This document shows positions 26,829 through 36,416 of a stretch of 64,000 bases of DNA, one piece after another; the stretch's first letter is position 1, and every line of letters starts with the position of its first letter. Location: NCBI RefSeq assembly GCF_000186865.1, contig NW_008705565.1:315927-379926 (forward strand), in the 5' to 3' direction. The notes under the pieces are model-generated. The model was not told where the DNA came from. It made no database searches and saw only the letters and a list, made by a program, of their open reading frames with translations. The stretch is from Aureococcus anophagefferens. Lineage: Eukaryota; Sar; Pelagophyceae; Pelagomonadales; Pelagomonadaceae. The position numbers and the translations under genes are program-made.

Positions 26829-27209
26829 ATGCGATTCTGCGTGCTGACGATCCTCGCGACCCAGGGCGCCGCCCGCTACGCCGGGCGGGAGTCGTCTCGG
26901 CGCACGGAGAAGCGGCGGGAGCAGCTCGTCGCCGGGCTGGGCGACTACGAGCGGTCCATGATCACGGAGATGCATACGCAGGGCCTGAACCCGGACCACA
27001 TCAACATCCAGCTGGGCCTCGGCCGGAGCGGCGGCTACGTGCGGGAGGTCGTCGAGGCGCTGCGGATCGACAAGCCGAGCCGCGGCGGCCGGCGCACCGG
27101 GCCGAAGAAGGCCAGGGGCAAGCCCGCGCCGCGGCCCGCGCCGAGCGACCTGCCCGCCGCGCACCGCGCGCGGGCCCGCGAGCGGAAGCGGCGGCGGCGG
27201 GAGCTGTAA
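26829..27209 (+). CDS. Small basic protein with helix-turn-helix-like segment, unknown
   Basis: 126 residues from ATG 26829. After a short hydrophobic start (RFCVLTILATQGAA), the middle reads LGDYERSMITEMHTQGLNPDHINIQLGLGRSGGYVREVVEALRI. The stretch from GLNPDHI to YVREVVEAL resembles a helix-turn-helix as in resolvases and sigma-like factors. The C-terminus is Arg/Lys/Pro-rich, ending KRRRREL. It could be DNA- or RNA-binding. A C-rich, low-complexity stretch follows (27210-27374). No family recognised. Confidence 0.5.
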   Translation: MRFCVLTILATQGAARYAGRESSRRTEKRREQLVAGLGDYERSMITEMHTQGLNPDHINIQLGLGRSGGYVREVVEALRIDKPSRGGRRTGPKKARGKPAPRPAPSDLPAAHRARARERKRRRREL

Positions 27210-27374
27210 GCGCCGCGACCCCCCCGCCCCGCGTCGAGCGAAGATCCGGGGGCGTACGTGTAGGGTCGGGCGGGGGGGCGGCGGCGTCGCCGGGGCGGCG
27301 CGCGGGCGCCGGCGTCCGCGCCGCGGCGCGGGCGCCGGCGTGTTTTTTTCCGAAGGCGGCGGCTTGGTGCCCCC

Positions 27375-28506
27375 TCAGTTGTAGTTCTTGGCGATGTCGA
27401 GCTTGCCGATCATGCGCTTGAAGGTTGGCCTGTCGATCTTGACGAGGCTGAGCGGCGTCGCGGCCTTGACCGTCGCCTGCCGCGGCGCGTCGTTGACGAG
27501 CGCGAGCTCGCCGAAGTAGTCGCCGGCGTTGACCGTGAAGACGTGCTTCTCGGCGCCGTCGACGGTCTTGTAGCAGTTGGCGACGCCCGTCTCGACGATG
27601 TAGAAGTCGTGGCCGACCTCGCCCTCCTTGATGATCGTGTCGCCGGACTGGTAGTCCATGCCCGTGAGCGAGTTGCAGAGCGTGTTGATCTGGGACATGG
27701 TGAGGTCCTTGAAGATGGAGATGGACTGGATGAACTTGGAGTAGAGCATGATCTTCTTGTCCTCCGTCTCCTGGAGGATGGACTTGAAGGTCGTGCGGTC
27801 CAGGCCCCAGGACTTGACCTCGTCGCGGCTCGCCACCGTCGCCGCGCGGGGCGCGTCGTAGAGGAGCGCGAGCTCGCCGAAGAAGCGGCGCTCGACGGAC
27901 GGGTCCTCCTTCGACGGGCACGGGATCTCCATGACCTTGCCGACGCCCTCGACGGTGATGTCGCAGATGCCGTCCTCGACGATGTAGAACATGTCGCCCT
28001 CCTCGCCCTGCTTGATGATGTCCGACCCCGGCTCGTAGGCGATCTCCTTCATCGCGGCGACGAGGACGCCGATCTCCTTCCGCGTGAGCGCCTTGATGAA
28101 GAAGATGGAGCTGAGCTCCTTCGTGAGGAACTTGGTCGTCTCCGGCGACTTCTCGTAGACCGGCGGCTGCCAGCTCTCGGCGACGGTGACCTTGGGCGCG
28201 GCGATGGACATGCGCTTCTTGGTCGCGAGCTGCGGCTTGATCGGCTCGAAATCCGCGTAGTCGCCCTCGTCGTCCTCGTCCTCGGAGTCGGGCGGCGGGT
28301 CGTCGTCCTTGCCCTCGTCCTTGTACTGGGCGTCCTTGGCCTGGGCGCCGCCGGAGCCGGAGCCCTTGGCGTCCGCGCCGCCGTGCGTCGTCCGGAGGTA
28401 GTCGATCATGAACTCGACGGGCGCCGCGGGCTGCGCGGTGATGAGCTCGCTCGTCATGTCGCGGAAGATCTTCTCGATGCCGTGGTCCGCGAGGTAGGCC
28501 TCCCAC
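27375..28506 (-). CDS. PKAR: cAMP-dependent protein kinase regulatory subunit
   Basis: Main exon on the minus strand, about 376 residues, stop at 27375-27377. It opens with a docking/dimerisation helix pair (EAYLADHGIEKIFRDMTSELITAQP), then an acidic linker and a pseudosubstrate-like TKKRMSIAAP. Two cyclic-nucleotide-binding domains follow, each with a phosphate-binding cassette: FFGELALLYDAPRAATV and YFGELALVNDAPRQATV. It inhibits the PKA catalytic subunit until cAMP binds. A 5' exon is needed: the acceptor is probably CCCAG|G at 28507, and a good start (CACCATGG, 28661) is followed by a GTGAGC donor, but that pairing is out of phase. A phase-correct donor (28661-28612 as exon 1) or an acceptor 7 bases downstream is possible. 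Confidence 0.9.
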
Positions 28507-28661
28507 CTGGGAGGGGCGAAACGATGGCGGCGGGGGGGCGCGCGACGGGGCGCGCGGATGGTCGGCGGCTATGCGGCGCCGCGGGGCCGCGGCGGACGCG
28601 CGGCCGCGGACGCGGCGGCGCGCTTCGTCTGCTGCCCGCTCACGTAGGTGTCCGTCGCCAT

Positions 28662-28881
28662 GGTGGAGGAGCCCGCGCGGCCCGGGGGGTCGACGAGGGC
28701 CGAGAGCGTCGAGCCTGTGGGCAGCGCCGCTCGAGCTCTCGTTTTGTGGCGCCCTTTGGGGATACTTAAGAATTCAACGTCGGTTTCTTTGCCAGAGCTC
28801 TCTTCGGGGCAGCCGATCTCGCGGGGCCAGTCCTGTCCTCCGCCCAACCCGCGGGGGGCGGGCCGTCGTGGCCCCGGCGCC
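28662..28881. promoter_or_regulatory. Shared upstream region of PKA-R and cyclic-nucleotide phosphodiesterase
   Basis: 220 bases separate the probable PKA-R start (28661, minus) from the phosphodiesterase start (28882, plus). It includes a relatively AT-rich patch (TTTTGTGGCG ... ACTTAAGAATTCAACG) near 28740-28775. It probably acts as a bidirectional promoter; no element was identified. Confidence 0.45.
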
Positions 28882-30738
28882 ATGTTCTCCATCAGCCTCT
28901 GCGGGGCCGACGACGGCGTCGACGAGAGCGTCGACTGCTTCGAGAGCGACGACGTCGAGGACGACACGCCTCGGAGCCACATGGCCGAGCTCGCCCTGAG
29001 GGCGCGCGTCAACCGGCGGCTGCGGTCCGCGACGCCCGGGGCGCGCGCGACGCTCACGCTGAGCCCCGGCGAGGTCCACGTGCTGCGCCTCCTCACGGAG
29101 CCGAGCGGCGACCACGTGGCGAGGGCCGACGTCAAGGCCACGGACAAGAGCAGCGAGGACTTCTTCGACCGGCTCCGGAACCAGGTGAGCGCCGACAGCG
29201 ACACGCGCACGGCGGAGAGCGTCATGTCGGCCTTCGGGGCGACGCCCAAGTCGCGGCGCGACGACGTCCGGGCGGCCCTGCGGGCGCCGCGCGGGGGCAA
29301 GCGCGCGGGCCGCGCGCGGTTCCAGGGCGCGATCAAGAAGGTCATCCAGACGAACCGCTTCCGGAGCGCGCTGGGCCCCCCGGACCGCCTGCCCAAGGAC
29401 CTCGGCGAGGCCCAGCGAACGCAGATCCGCGCGGCCTTCGCGCGCGTCGACGGCTGGGACTTCGACCTCTGGGCCGTCTCCGACGCCGTCGCCGGCGACG
29501 GCAAGCTCGCGGCGCGCGTCGTCGCGGAGGAGATCATCCTCGAGCGGCGCCGCGTCGCCGCGACCCGGTCGCCCGACTTCTGCGCCCTGCTGCGCGCCTT
29601 CTTCGCGAGCGTGCTCGACCGCTACGAGCGCGTGCCGTACGGGGCCAGGAAAAGGGTGCGAACTTCCCAAGTTCAAAGGCTCCTCTCTCAGCCGTTTTCC
29701 ACTCGTTTCGGCTGATTTTTGGACGGGTGATCATCTCTCGGAGCGCCCTCGAAGCGTGGATGCTTTTGGTGGAAAACGCGCGCGCGGATGACTCAAGGTT
29801 GAAGCGAATGTGAATCGCCCTGTTCCCAGGTGCCGTACCACGGCGCGCTCCACGGCGCGGACGTGCTCCAGTCCGCGCACGCGCTCCTGATCCAGAACGA
29901 GGCCTTCGACGGGTCCCTCAACGAGGACACGATTCTGGTCGTGCTCGTCGCGGCGCTGGCCCACGACGTGGGCCACCCGGGGCTCACGAACGCGTTCTTG
30001 GTGGAGACGCAGCACGAGCTCGCGGTGCGCTACAACGACCACAGCCCCCTCGAGAACATGCACAGCCGCGTGGCCCTGGACCTGGCGCGGCCCTGGCTCG
30101 CGACGCTCGACGCGGACGCGCGGAAGCGCGCGCGGTCCACGTGGATCGAGCTCGTGCTCGCGACGGACATGAAGGAGCACGCGGCGGCCATCTTCCAGGT
30201 CGAGCACGCGCTGTCCAAGGACCCGGCCTACGACGCGCGCGCGGTCGCGAACCACACGACGTGCCTCAAGCTGCTCATCCACGCCGCGGACCTGTCGAAC
30301 CCGACGAAGGCCTGGGCGACGTACGACCGGTGGACGGCGAAGATCATGGAGGAGTTCTACGCGCAGGCGGACCGCGAGGCGGAGCTGGACCTCCCGCGCA
30401 CCGTGCCCCCGCGGGGCCAGTGCGAGATGGACAAGTTCCAGCTCGGCTTCATCGGCTTCATCCGCCCGCTCTTCGTCGCCGCGTCGAAGATCCGCCACCT
30501 CGACATGCGGCCGCAGGTCGAGGGCCTCGACGCCGTCGCCCGGGTCTGGCAGGACAAGGCCAAGGCCGCGGACGAGCCGCAACCGGCGGACGAGGCGCGC
30601 CCGCCGCCGGAGCCAACCTGCGACCCGCCCGGATACCGCCGCGAGGGCGCGCCGCCCGCCGGCAAGCCGGAGCCCGCCGCGCCGCCGCCCGCGCCCGAGC
30701 CCGAGCCCGGCGCCGTGGTCCGCGAACGAGACGACTGA
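28882..30738 (+). CDS. 3',5'-cyclic nucleotide phosphodiesterase (PDEase_I)
   Basis: Two exons, 28882-29631 and 29830-30738, 552 residues. The N-terminal half is a variable regulatory region. Across the junction the catalytic signature reads RVPYHGALHGADVLQ, with the metal-binding and general-acid His. The remaining metal ligands are HD in LAHDVGHPGLTN, NDHSPLENMHS, and Asp in LIHAADLSNPTKAW. The C-terminal part (MDKFQLGFIGFIRPLF) is the usual end of the domain before a Pro-rich tail. It hydrolyses cAMP and/or cGMP; specificity is not readable. Start at ATG 28882 (GCCATGT); the frame is open further upstream. The intron lies inside the active-site motif and is an introner. Confidence 0.93.
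29632..29829 (+). mobile_element. Long introner (198-bp GT-AG intron) in the phosphodiesterase gene
   Basis: GTGCCGTAC is found at both edges: at 29632-29640 starting the intron, and at 29830-29838 starting exon 2. The insert begins CGGGGCCAGGAAAAGGGTGC and ends CGCCCTGTTCCCAG. Blocks such as TTCAAAGGCTCCTCTCTC, CCGTTTTCCACTCGTTT and CTCGAAGCGTGGATGCTTTT are shared with 5489-5689. The GT of the left target copy is the 5' splice site; the AG belongs to the element. Confidence 0.94.
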
Positions 30739-30841
30739 GACGTCGCCGGCTAACCGTGGGGGCGCACGTTGGAACGCGACGCGGGGACGGAGGCTGTCAG
30801 TCTCGGCCTCGATGGCCGCGGCTCCAATGCACACACATCGT

Positions 30842-33256
30842 TTAGACGAGCGCGGGGGCTCCGGAGTCGACGCCGAAGGACGCGCGCGCCGCCGGCGCCT
30901 CGCCCTCGCCCTCGCCCGCCTCCGCCACGAGGGCCGGCTGGGCGTAGTAGGTCGCGTCGAGCTTGGCGCCGTGGTCGTCGAAGAGGCCGTGGTCCGCAGC
31001 GGCGGCCCGGTGGAGGAAGCGGCTCGGCTCGACGTAGCGGAGGACGAGGCGCCGGTAGTGGACGAGCGTCGCGACGGGCAGGGGCACGAGGCAGGGCACC
31101 TCGCGGAGGCCGCCGAGGATGCCCACGAAGGACACGAGCGTGAGCTGCGCGGCGACGAGGGACACGGCGACGAAGAACGCGAGGTGGTGGAAGACCGCCG
31201 CGCCGCCCGACTCGTAGCGGCGCACGTAGACGAGGAGGAAGTTGCGCGCGAGGACGACCTCCCCGGCCCAGAACGCGGCCGTCGCCGGCAGCAGCACGAG
31301 CGGCGCGATGGCCGCGTAGAGGCACGCGACGAGCACGACCGTGAGCAGCTGGGGCACCGCGTGGCCGTACTTGAACTCGGGCGCGGCGGACACGTCGCGC
31401 GCGTCGGCCCCGCCCCCGCCCCGGAGCCGCTCGAGCAACGCCCGCGCGCGCGACACGTCCACAATCAAAGGCCAGGCGCGCGCGAGCTCGAGGCCCGGCG
31501 AGAGCGTCGCCTTGGTCACGAGGAGCTGGAGGAAGTAGGCCCCGACCTGCGGCAGGCTCTCGCCGAGGAAGTCGACGAAGGAGCCCGGGTGCTTCAAAAA
31601 CTTCTTGAGCACGTGCAGCAGCGAGCCGCTGAGCACCGTCACGAAGATCGTCAGCAATTGAAAGCCGAAGTGGCGGCTCAGCACGTAGGACTGGATCGCG
31701 CTCTTCGCCTTGAGGCGCACGTAGTGCGTCGCGAGCCACTCGAGGCCCACGGGCACGAGGACGAGGACGCCCAGCGCCAGGACCACGGGGAGGTAGCCCG
31801 TGACCAGGCTCCGCGCGTACGCGTAGCGCGGCTCCTCGACGAACGGCCGGAGCCAGGGGAAAGCCTCCGCGAGGGAGCCAAGGTTGTTGAACGCGAGGAT
31901 CAGCGAGATGAGGGGCGTCCACATGGCGCCGACCCAGAGCAGGAACCCGTCGGCGCACCAGCACCGGTACTCGACGCCCGCCGGGTCGCCCGCGACGTTC
32001 TCGAAGACGAGGTCGTCGCGCGCCGGCGCGAGGCCCTCCGCGGCGACGACGCCCCGGAAGTCGGCCAGCGCGATCTGGCTCACCGTCGCCGCCACGCCCG
32101 GCGACGCGAAGGTCACGACGGCCGTCGACGACAGGTCCAGCGGCCGCGACAGCGCGACGTCCTCGAGCGCGAGCGTCGACAGCAGGCCCCGCGTCGCGCT
32201 CGCCGCGAGGTCCCGCGTCCGCGCCGCCGCGGCCCCCGCGGCCTCGCCGAGGGCGTCGCGCGCGTCCTTGGCCTCGGGCTCGCTCGGTAGGGGCGCGTAG
32301 GCGCCGCCGGCGTCGGCGACGCGCGCGCGGTGCGCCGCGCGGCCCTCGCGGAGCTCGCGGTCGAGCCGGCCGCGCCGCGCGGCCCAGTAGGCCCCGGCGG
32401 GCGCGACGCGCCAGCAGCAGCGGGCCTCGCCCGTCGCCGCCGCGTCCTCGTCCCAGCGCGGCGCCGCGACGCGCCCGCCGTCGCCCGCGCGCGCGGCCGC
32501 GGCGTCGCGCGCGAGCCGCGACCGCTCGAGCGCGCGGCAGTCCGCGTAGACGACGGCGCTGTGCACGCTGCCCGGGCCCATGAGCCGCTCGAAGTAGCGC
32601 GCGAGGGCCCCGTCGGACCGGAGGTCCACCGGCACGCGCTCGACGAGCACGGAGCACCGCGGCTGCGGCGACCCGTCGTCGTCGCCCGACGCGAGGAACG
32701 CGGTCCGCGCCTCCGCGTAGGCCCGCGCCTCGAGCTCCATGGCGCGGCAGGCGAGGCCCGTGAAGACGTAGGCGAAGGCGACGGGCGCCCAGAGCCGCTC
32801 GCCCTTCTTCGCGAGGTTACCCATCGTGTACTTGTAGAACCCGGACTTCTCGTTGAGGCCCGACCCGTAGACGGGCGCGAGCACGCCGACGGCGACGACG
32901 GACCCGGCGAGGCAGAGGCGCCGCATGGCGCGCAGGAACCGCAGGAGCGTGTGCGCGTCGTAGCCCACGCCGCGCCGGAGCCGGCCGTCGTCCATGCGCG
33001 CGACGTCGAGTAGGCCCGCGAGGCCGTCGCGGAGGCCCGCGGGCACGCGCGACGGCCGGTAGGTCCGCCGCGGGCAAAAGACGCCGGCGCGGTCCTTGAA
33101 GTAGGCGAAGCAGGCCAGGAGGCAGAGCCCGAGGAAGAGGTTGACCTCCACCGTCGACTTGACCTCGCTCCACGTGCCGCTCGGCACGGACCAGGGGTTC
33201 TTCTCGTCGCCCGCCGTCGGCGCGAGCGTCGTCGGCGCCGCCGACGGCGACGCCAT
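30842..33256 (-). CDS. OSCA/TMEM63 (CSC1-like, DUF221) mechanosensitive channel
   Basis: 804 residues, single exon, start ATG 33256. The first helix (VNLFLGLCLLACFAYFKDR) is followed by the cytosolic loop with CSVLVERVPVDL and the RNA-recognition-like region ending in STAVVTFASPGVAATVSQ. The pore-forming helices contain MWTPLISLILAFNN, GYLPVVLALGVLVLVPVGLEWLA, FQLLTIFVTVLSGSLLHVLKKFLKHPGSFVDFLGESLPQVGAYFLQLLV and YGHAVPQLLTVVLVACLYAAIAPLVLLPA, typical of the OSCA/CSC1 family. These are Ca2+-permeable cation channels opened by osmotic or membrane tension. The cytosolic loop is longer and more Ala/Arg-rich than usual. The C-terminal tail is acidic. Confidence 0.93.
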   Translation of the reverse strand: MASPSAAPTTLAPTAGDEKNPWSVPSGTWSEVKSTVEVNLFLGLCLLACFAYFKDRAGVFCPRRTYRPSRVPAGLRDGLAGLLDVARMDDGRLRRGVGYDAHTLLRFLRAMRRLCLAGSVVAVGVLAPVYGSGLNEKSGFYKYTMGNLAKKGERLWAPVAFAYVFTGLACRAMELEARAYAEARTAFLASGDDDGSPQPRCSVLVERVPVDLRSDGALARYFERLMGPGSVHSAVVYADCRALERSRLARDAAAARAGDGGRVAAPRWDEDAAATGEARCCWRVAPAGAYWAARRGRLDRELREGRAAHRARVADAGGAYAPLPSEPEAKDARDALGEAAGAAAARTRDLAASATRGLLSTLALEDVALSRPLDLSSTAVVTFASPGVAATVSQIALADFRGVVAAEGLAPARDDLVFENVAGDPAGVEYRCWCADGFLLWVGAMWTPLISLILAFNNLGSLAEAFPWLRPFVEEPRYAYARSLVTGYLPVVLALGVLVLVPVGLEWLATHYVRLKAKSAIQSYVLSRHFGFQLLTIFVTVLSGSLLHVLKKFLKHPGSFVDFLGESLPQVGAYFLQLLVTKATLSPGLELARAWPLIVDVSRARALLERLRGGGGADARDVSAAPEFKYGHAVPQLLTVVLVACLYAAIAPLVLLPATAAFWAGEVVLARNFLLVYVRRYESGGAAVFHHLAFFVAVSLVAAQLTLVSFVGILGGLREVPCLVPLPVATLVHYRRLVLRYVEPSRFLHRAAAADHGLFDDHGAKLDATYYAQPALVAEAGEGEGEAPAARASFGVDSGAPALV

Positions 33257-33503
33257 GAGTGCGGCGCACTGGCCGGCGGCCGCCGCGCTGGAGGAGCAGC
33301 GGTGCTGTGGGCACCGGCGGCGCAGGGCGCAGCTCGAGAACGCGCTCTCCGAAGTGGCGGCGTCGAGGCGAAGCCCGCCGGCGGCCGGCGTCGCGCGCGC
33401 CGGCCCGCGCCGGCCCGAGGACTGGCCCGACGCGTCGCCTAGACGCGTCGCCGCGCGCCGACAGGCCTGCCCGACCGGCTCATGTGCCCGGGGGTCTCGA
33501 GGC

Positions 33504-34997
33504 TTACTCGCCCATGGCGTACTCGCGGATGCCCCGGGAGTAGGAGCCGACCGCGGGGAGGCCCATCGCGGCGAAGAAGCCCGGCGACGCGAGGTCCGAG
33601 TCGTCGCCCGAGGCGGACCGCGACCGCGGCCGCGAGCTCGAGACGCCGGGGACCATGCGGTTCGAGTCCTCGTCGAAGCGGAAGTGCAGGGCCATGACGA
33701 CCAGCGCGACGCAGGCGACGACGGTGAAGACCCAGAGGACCCTCTCGAGGCCGAGGAGCGCGTACTCCGAGAGGCCGAGGTTCGCGCGCGAGCCGCGCGA
33801 GCCGATGAGCTTCACCCAGGCGCCCGGCTTCGCCGCCGCCGCCGCGGGGTAGAAGGCCCAGACGTCGGCCATGCGCCGGTACTTCTTCTTGCCCTCCGTC
33901 CGCGAGACGATGTGCTCGCCGCCGAAGACGACGACGGCGCCGCGCGCGCGGTTGAGGCTCGTCCGGATCGGGTTCGCGGCGGGCCAGGCCGCGGCGCTGT
34001 GGAGGTAGCGCGACGACGGCGCCGCGGACGCGGACAGGTCGCTCCAGCGCCGCGTCGCGAGGTCGTAGCGGTAGAGGTCCCCGAGCGCGCGCTTCGCCTG
34101 GTCGGTCGTCTTGCCGCCGTGGACGTAGAGGCCGCCGGCGAGGTACGCGGCCGCGTGGTGGTCGCGCGCGGACGGCGGCGCGTTCGCGTACGCCTCGCGG
34201 CGCCACGAGTCCGCGCTGGCGTCGTAGAGCCAGAGGTCGTCGAGGTAGGTGAACCCCGCGTCGTCCTTGTAGCGCCCGCCGAAGACGGCGACGCGCCGCG
34301 ACCCGTCGGCGACGCGCGTCGCCGTGTGGCCCCAGCGGCACGCGTACTCGTCCTCGGGCGGCATCGACGCCTCGCGCCAGCCGCCGCCGACGGCGTAGAC
34401 CCAGGCGTCGCGGAGGCACTCGTGCCCGCCCTTGCGCCCGCCGACGATGACGAAACTCTCGAGCTCGGGCACGGCCGCGGAGACGTGGCCGCGGCGCGCG
34501 GGCGGCCACGGCGCGGTCCGCGTCCTCGCGACCTCGGTCCACTCGGCCGTCGCGGGGTCCAGGACCCAGAGGTCGTCGAGGAACGTGTTCTTGCCCCCGC
34601 TCTTGATGTTGCTCCCGGCGAAGACGTAGAGCTTGTTGTCGAGGCCCGCGCCGCCGCTCTTCCACCGCGGCGACGGCCGCGATATGTCGGCGGGCGACCG
34701 CCGCGCGGCGGCGCCGCGCGGCTCGATCTTCGTCCACGACGCTTCGCTACGCGGGTTGAGCTCGAGCAGCCACGCGTCCCCGACGAGCGACATGTGCCCG
34801 GCGTTGCAGTGTTCGTCCTTCGTCTTGCCCGAGAACAGGACGATCTTGTCGACGTCGACGGCCTCGAAGACGGCGCCTTTGCGCCGGCAGGGCGGGCCAT
34901 CGGTGGACGCGTTCCCGCCGATCTTTCGCCCCGGGAGGTCCACGATATTTTGCGCGGCGGCGAAGCCCCACAGGGCGAGGAGGCATATGCGACCCAT
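33504..34997 (-). CDS. Kelch-repeat type I membrane protein
   Basis: 497 residues from ATG 34997, which starts a signal peptide (GRICLLALWGFAAAQN). At least five kelch blades are visible: KIVLFSGKTKD, LYVFAGSNIKSGGKNTFLDDLWVLD, FVIVGGRKGGHECLRDAWVY, RVAVFGGRYKDDAGFTYLDDLWLYD, LYVHGGKTTDQAKRALGDLYRYD and VVVFGGEHIV. A single membrane helix (VLWVFTVVACVALVVMALHF) and a Ser-rich cytosolic tail end the protein, which therefore has a lumenal or extracellular beta-propeller. The upstream open frame lacks protein character. Function unknown; such propellers often bind proteins or glycans. Confidence 0.85.
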   Translation of the reverse strand: MGRICLLALWGFAAAQNIVDLPGRKIGGNASTDGPPCRRKGAVFEAVDVDKIVLFSGKTKDEHCNAGHMSLVGDAWLLELNPRSEASWTKIEPRGAAARRSPADISRPSPRWKSGGAGLDNKLYVFAGSNIKSGGKNTFLDDLWVLDPATAEWTEVARTRTAPWPPARRGHVSAAVPELESFVIVGGRKGGHECLRDAWVYAVGGGWREASMPPEDEYACRWGHTATRVADGSRRVAVFGGRYKDDAGFTYLDDLWLYDASADSWRREAYANAPPSARDHHAAAYLAGGLYVHGGKTTDQAKRALGDLYRYDLATRRWSDLSASAAPSSRYLHSAAAWPAANPIRTSLNRARGAVVVFGGEHIVSRTEGKKKYRRMADVWAFYPAAAAAKPGAWVKLIGSRGSRANLGLSEYALLGLERVLWVFTVVACVALVVMALHFRFDEDSNRMVPGVSSSRPRSRSASGDDSDLASPGFFAAMGLPAVGSYSRGIREYAMGE

Positions 34998-35294
34998 CGT
35001 CCGCGCGTGCCTGCCGAGAACGGCGTAGTTGGACGGCGCGTCGAACCTTGAGGTGTGAGTGGGCCCAGAATGCCACAAGGTTTGTGATCGGCGAATCTCG
35101 AGGCTATCTCGATAGGAGGACCTAGGAGGAGGTACCCGAGGCGTTACCCGTGAGGCGTCAGTGCGTCGCACCGGCCCCAGTTTCTACCTCGACATCTACC
35201 AATCTCCGCCGAGAGACCAGTTGACACCACAACAGACACAGTCTCCCAAAAAAAAAGCCGCTGAGCCCCGAAGACGGGCCGAAGTCACACGCCG

Positions 35295-36416
35295 TTATCT
35301 CGCGGCGGCGGCGGCGGCGGCGGCGGCGCGCTCCGCGTCGAGCGCGCGGATGGACGAGTAGTCCGCGGCGCTCGTCAGCACGACGTCGCGCTTCGACTTG
35401 AGGACCTCGACGGCGGCGTGGGCCTCCCGGCCCTCGTTGATGATGTAGTGCGCGAGCGCCATCGTGGACGCGCGCGCGATGCCGCCCTTGCAGTGCACGT
35501 AGACGCGCTTGCCCGGGTTCGCGTCGAGCTGGGCCCGGATGAAGGCGGCGCCCTCGCGCAGCGCGTCCTCGCTCGGCGCCGTCGTGTCCTGGAAGGGCAG
35601 CCGGCACTGCGCGACGCCGTGCGCCGCGTAGGCCGCCGTCGGCCCGGGCCACTCCTTGCACATGTTGACGACGGCGCAGACGTTGTACGGCGCCCCCACG
35701 AGCTCGGGCACGTCCAGGGCGAAGGGCATGGCGCCCTGGACGATGTCGTCGTCGATGATGGACGCGAAGGGCGTGAAGAGCCGGACGCCGCAGCGCCGGA
35801 GCGCCCAGCCCGTCGCGACGAGCGGCAGGTCGAAGAGCACGCGGAGGAGCACGGTGCAGGGCTTCGGGTAGGGCACCTCGCGGTTCCGCTTGAAGGCGAT
35901 GACGAGGAGCGGCGCGTAGACCGCGAGCGCGTGGTACGCCGTCACCGGCTGCCGGAAGAGGACCGCGAGCGGGACGGCCGCGACGGCCACGGACCAGCCG
36001 ACCCAGGCCGACGCGAGCGCGACGACCTTGACGACGCGGCCCGCCAGGGAATTGCCCTCGGACTTCTTGAGGAACTTGTGCACGAGGAGCAGCACGGGCG
36101 AGCCGGCGACGACGACGTTCGCGCCCGCGAACGCGAGCAGCGCCGTCGCGGCGACGAAGGGGCCGACGAGCGCGCTGCGCCCGGCGAAGGACGTCGCCGT
36201 GCTCGCGTCGTTCATGCGGTCCTTCTTCTTCTTCTCGCCGGCGGTCGCGGCGGCAAACGATGGCTGTAGGCGCGCCGGCGCGGCGCCAAGAGACGGGCGC
36301 GGCGCGCCGGGCGCGCGCAGCCCTCGCGCGCCGGGCGCGCGCAGCGGCCGCGGCGCCCACGCGTTCGACCGCCACAACATGGCGGCGAAGACGAAACACC
36401 GAGCTCGCAGACGCAT
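35295..36416 (-). CDS. Plastid-targeted membrane dual-specificity phosphatase
   Basis: 373 residues from ATG 36416. The N-terminus is a signal peptide followed by SNAWAPRPLRAPGARG, close to the ASAFAP-type cleavage site with a large residue at +1 that marks stramenopile plastid proteins, then a basic transit region. Hydrophobic helices follow (LVGPFVAATALLAFAGANVVVAG, VVALASAWVGWSVAVAAVPLAVLF, YHALAVYAPLLVIAF). The catalytic domain near the C-terminus has VHCKGGIARASTMAL, the CX5R P-loop of cysteine phosphatases, with an upstream NMCKEWPGP and CRLPFQDTTAPSED as in PTPMT1/DSP-like enzymes. It could act on phosphoprotein or phospholipid in plastid membranes. An alternative start lies at 36440. 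The last residues are polyalanine. Confidence 0.82.
   Translation of the reverse strand: MRLRARCFVFAAMLWRSNAWAPRPLRAPGARGLRAPGAPRPSLGAAPARLQPSFAAATAGEKKKKDRMNDASTATSFAGRSALVGPFVAATALLAFAGANVVVAGSPVLLLVHKFLKKSEGNSLAGRVVKVVALASAWVGWSVAVAAVPLAVLFRQPVTAYHALAVYAPLLVIAFKRNREVPYPKPCTVLLRVLFDLPLVATGWALRRCGVRLFTPFASIIDDDIVQGAMPFALDVPELVGAPYNVCAVVNMCKEWPGPTAAYAAHGVAQCRLPFQDTTAPSEDALREGAAFIRAQLDANPGKRVYVHCKGGIARASTMALAHYIINEGREAHAAVEVLKSKRDVVLTSAADYSSIRALDAERAAAAAAAAAR

Noticed and set aside
28612..28661. Definite first exon of PKA-R
   Set aside because: The consensus GTGAGC donor is out of phase with the best acceptor; alternatives exist but none can be chosen from the sequence alone, so only the main exon is annotated.
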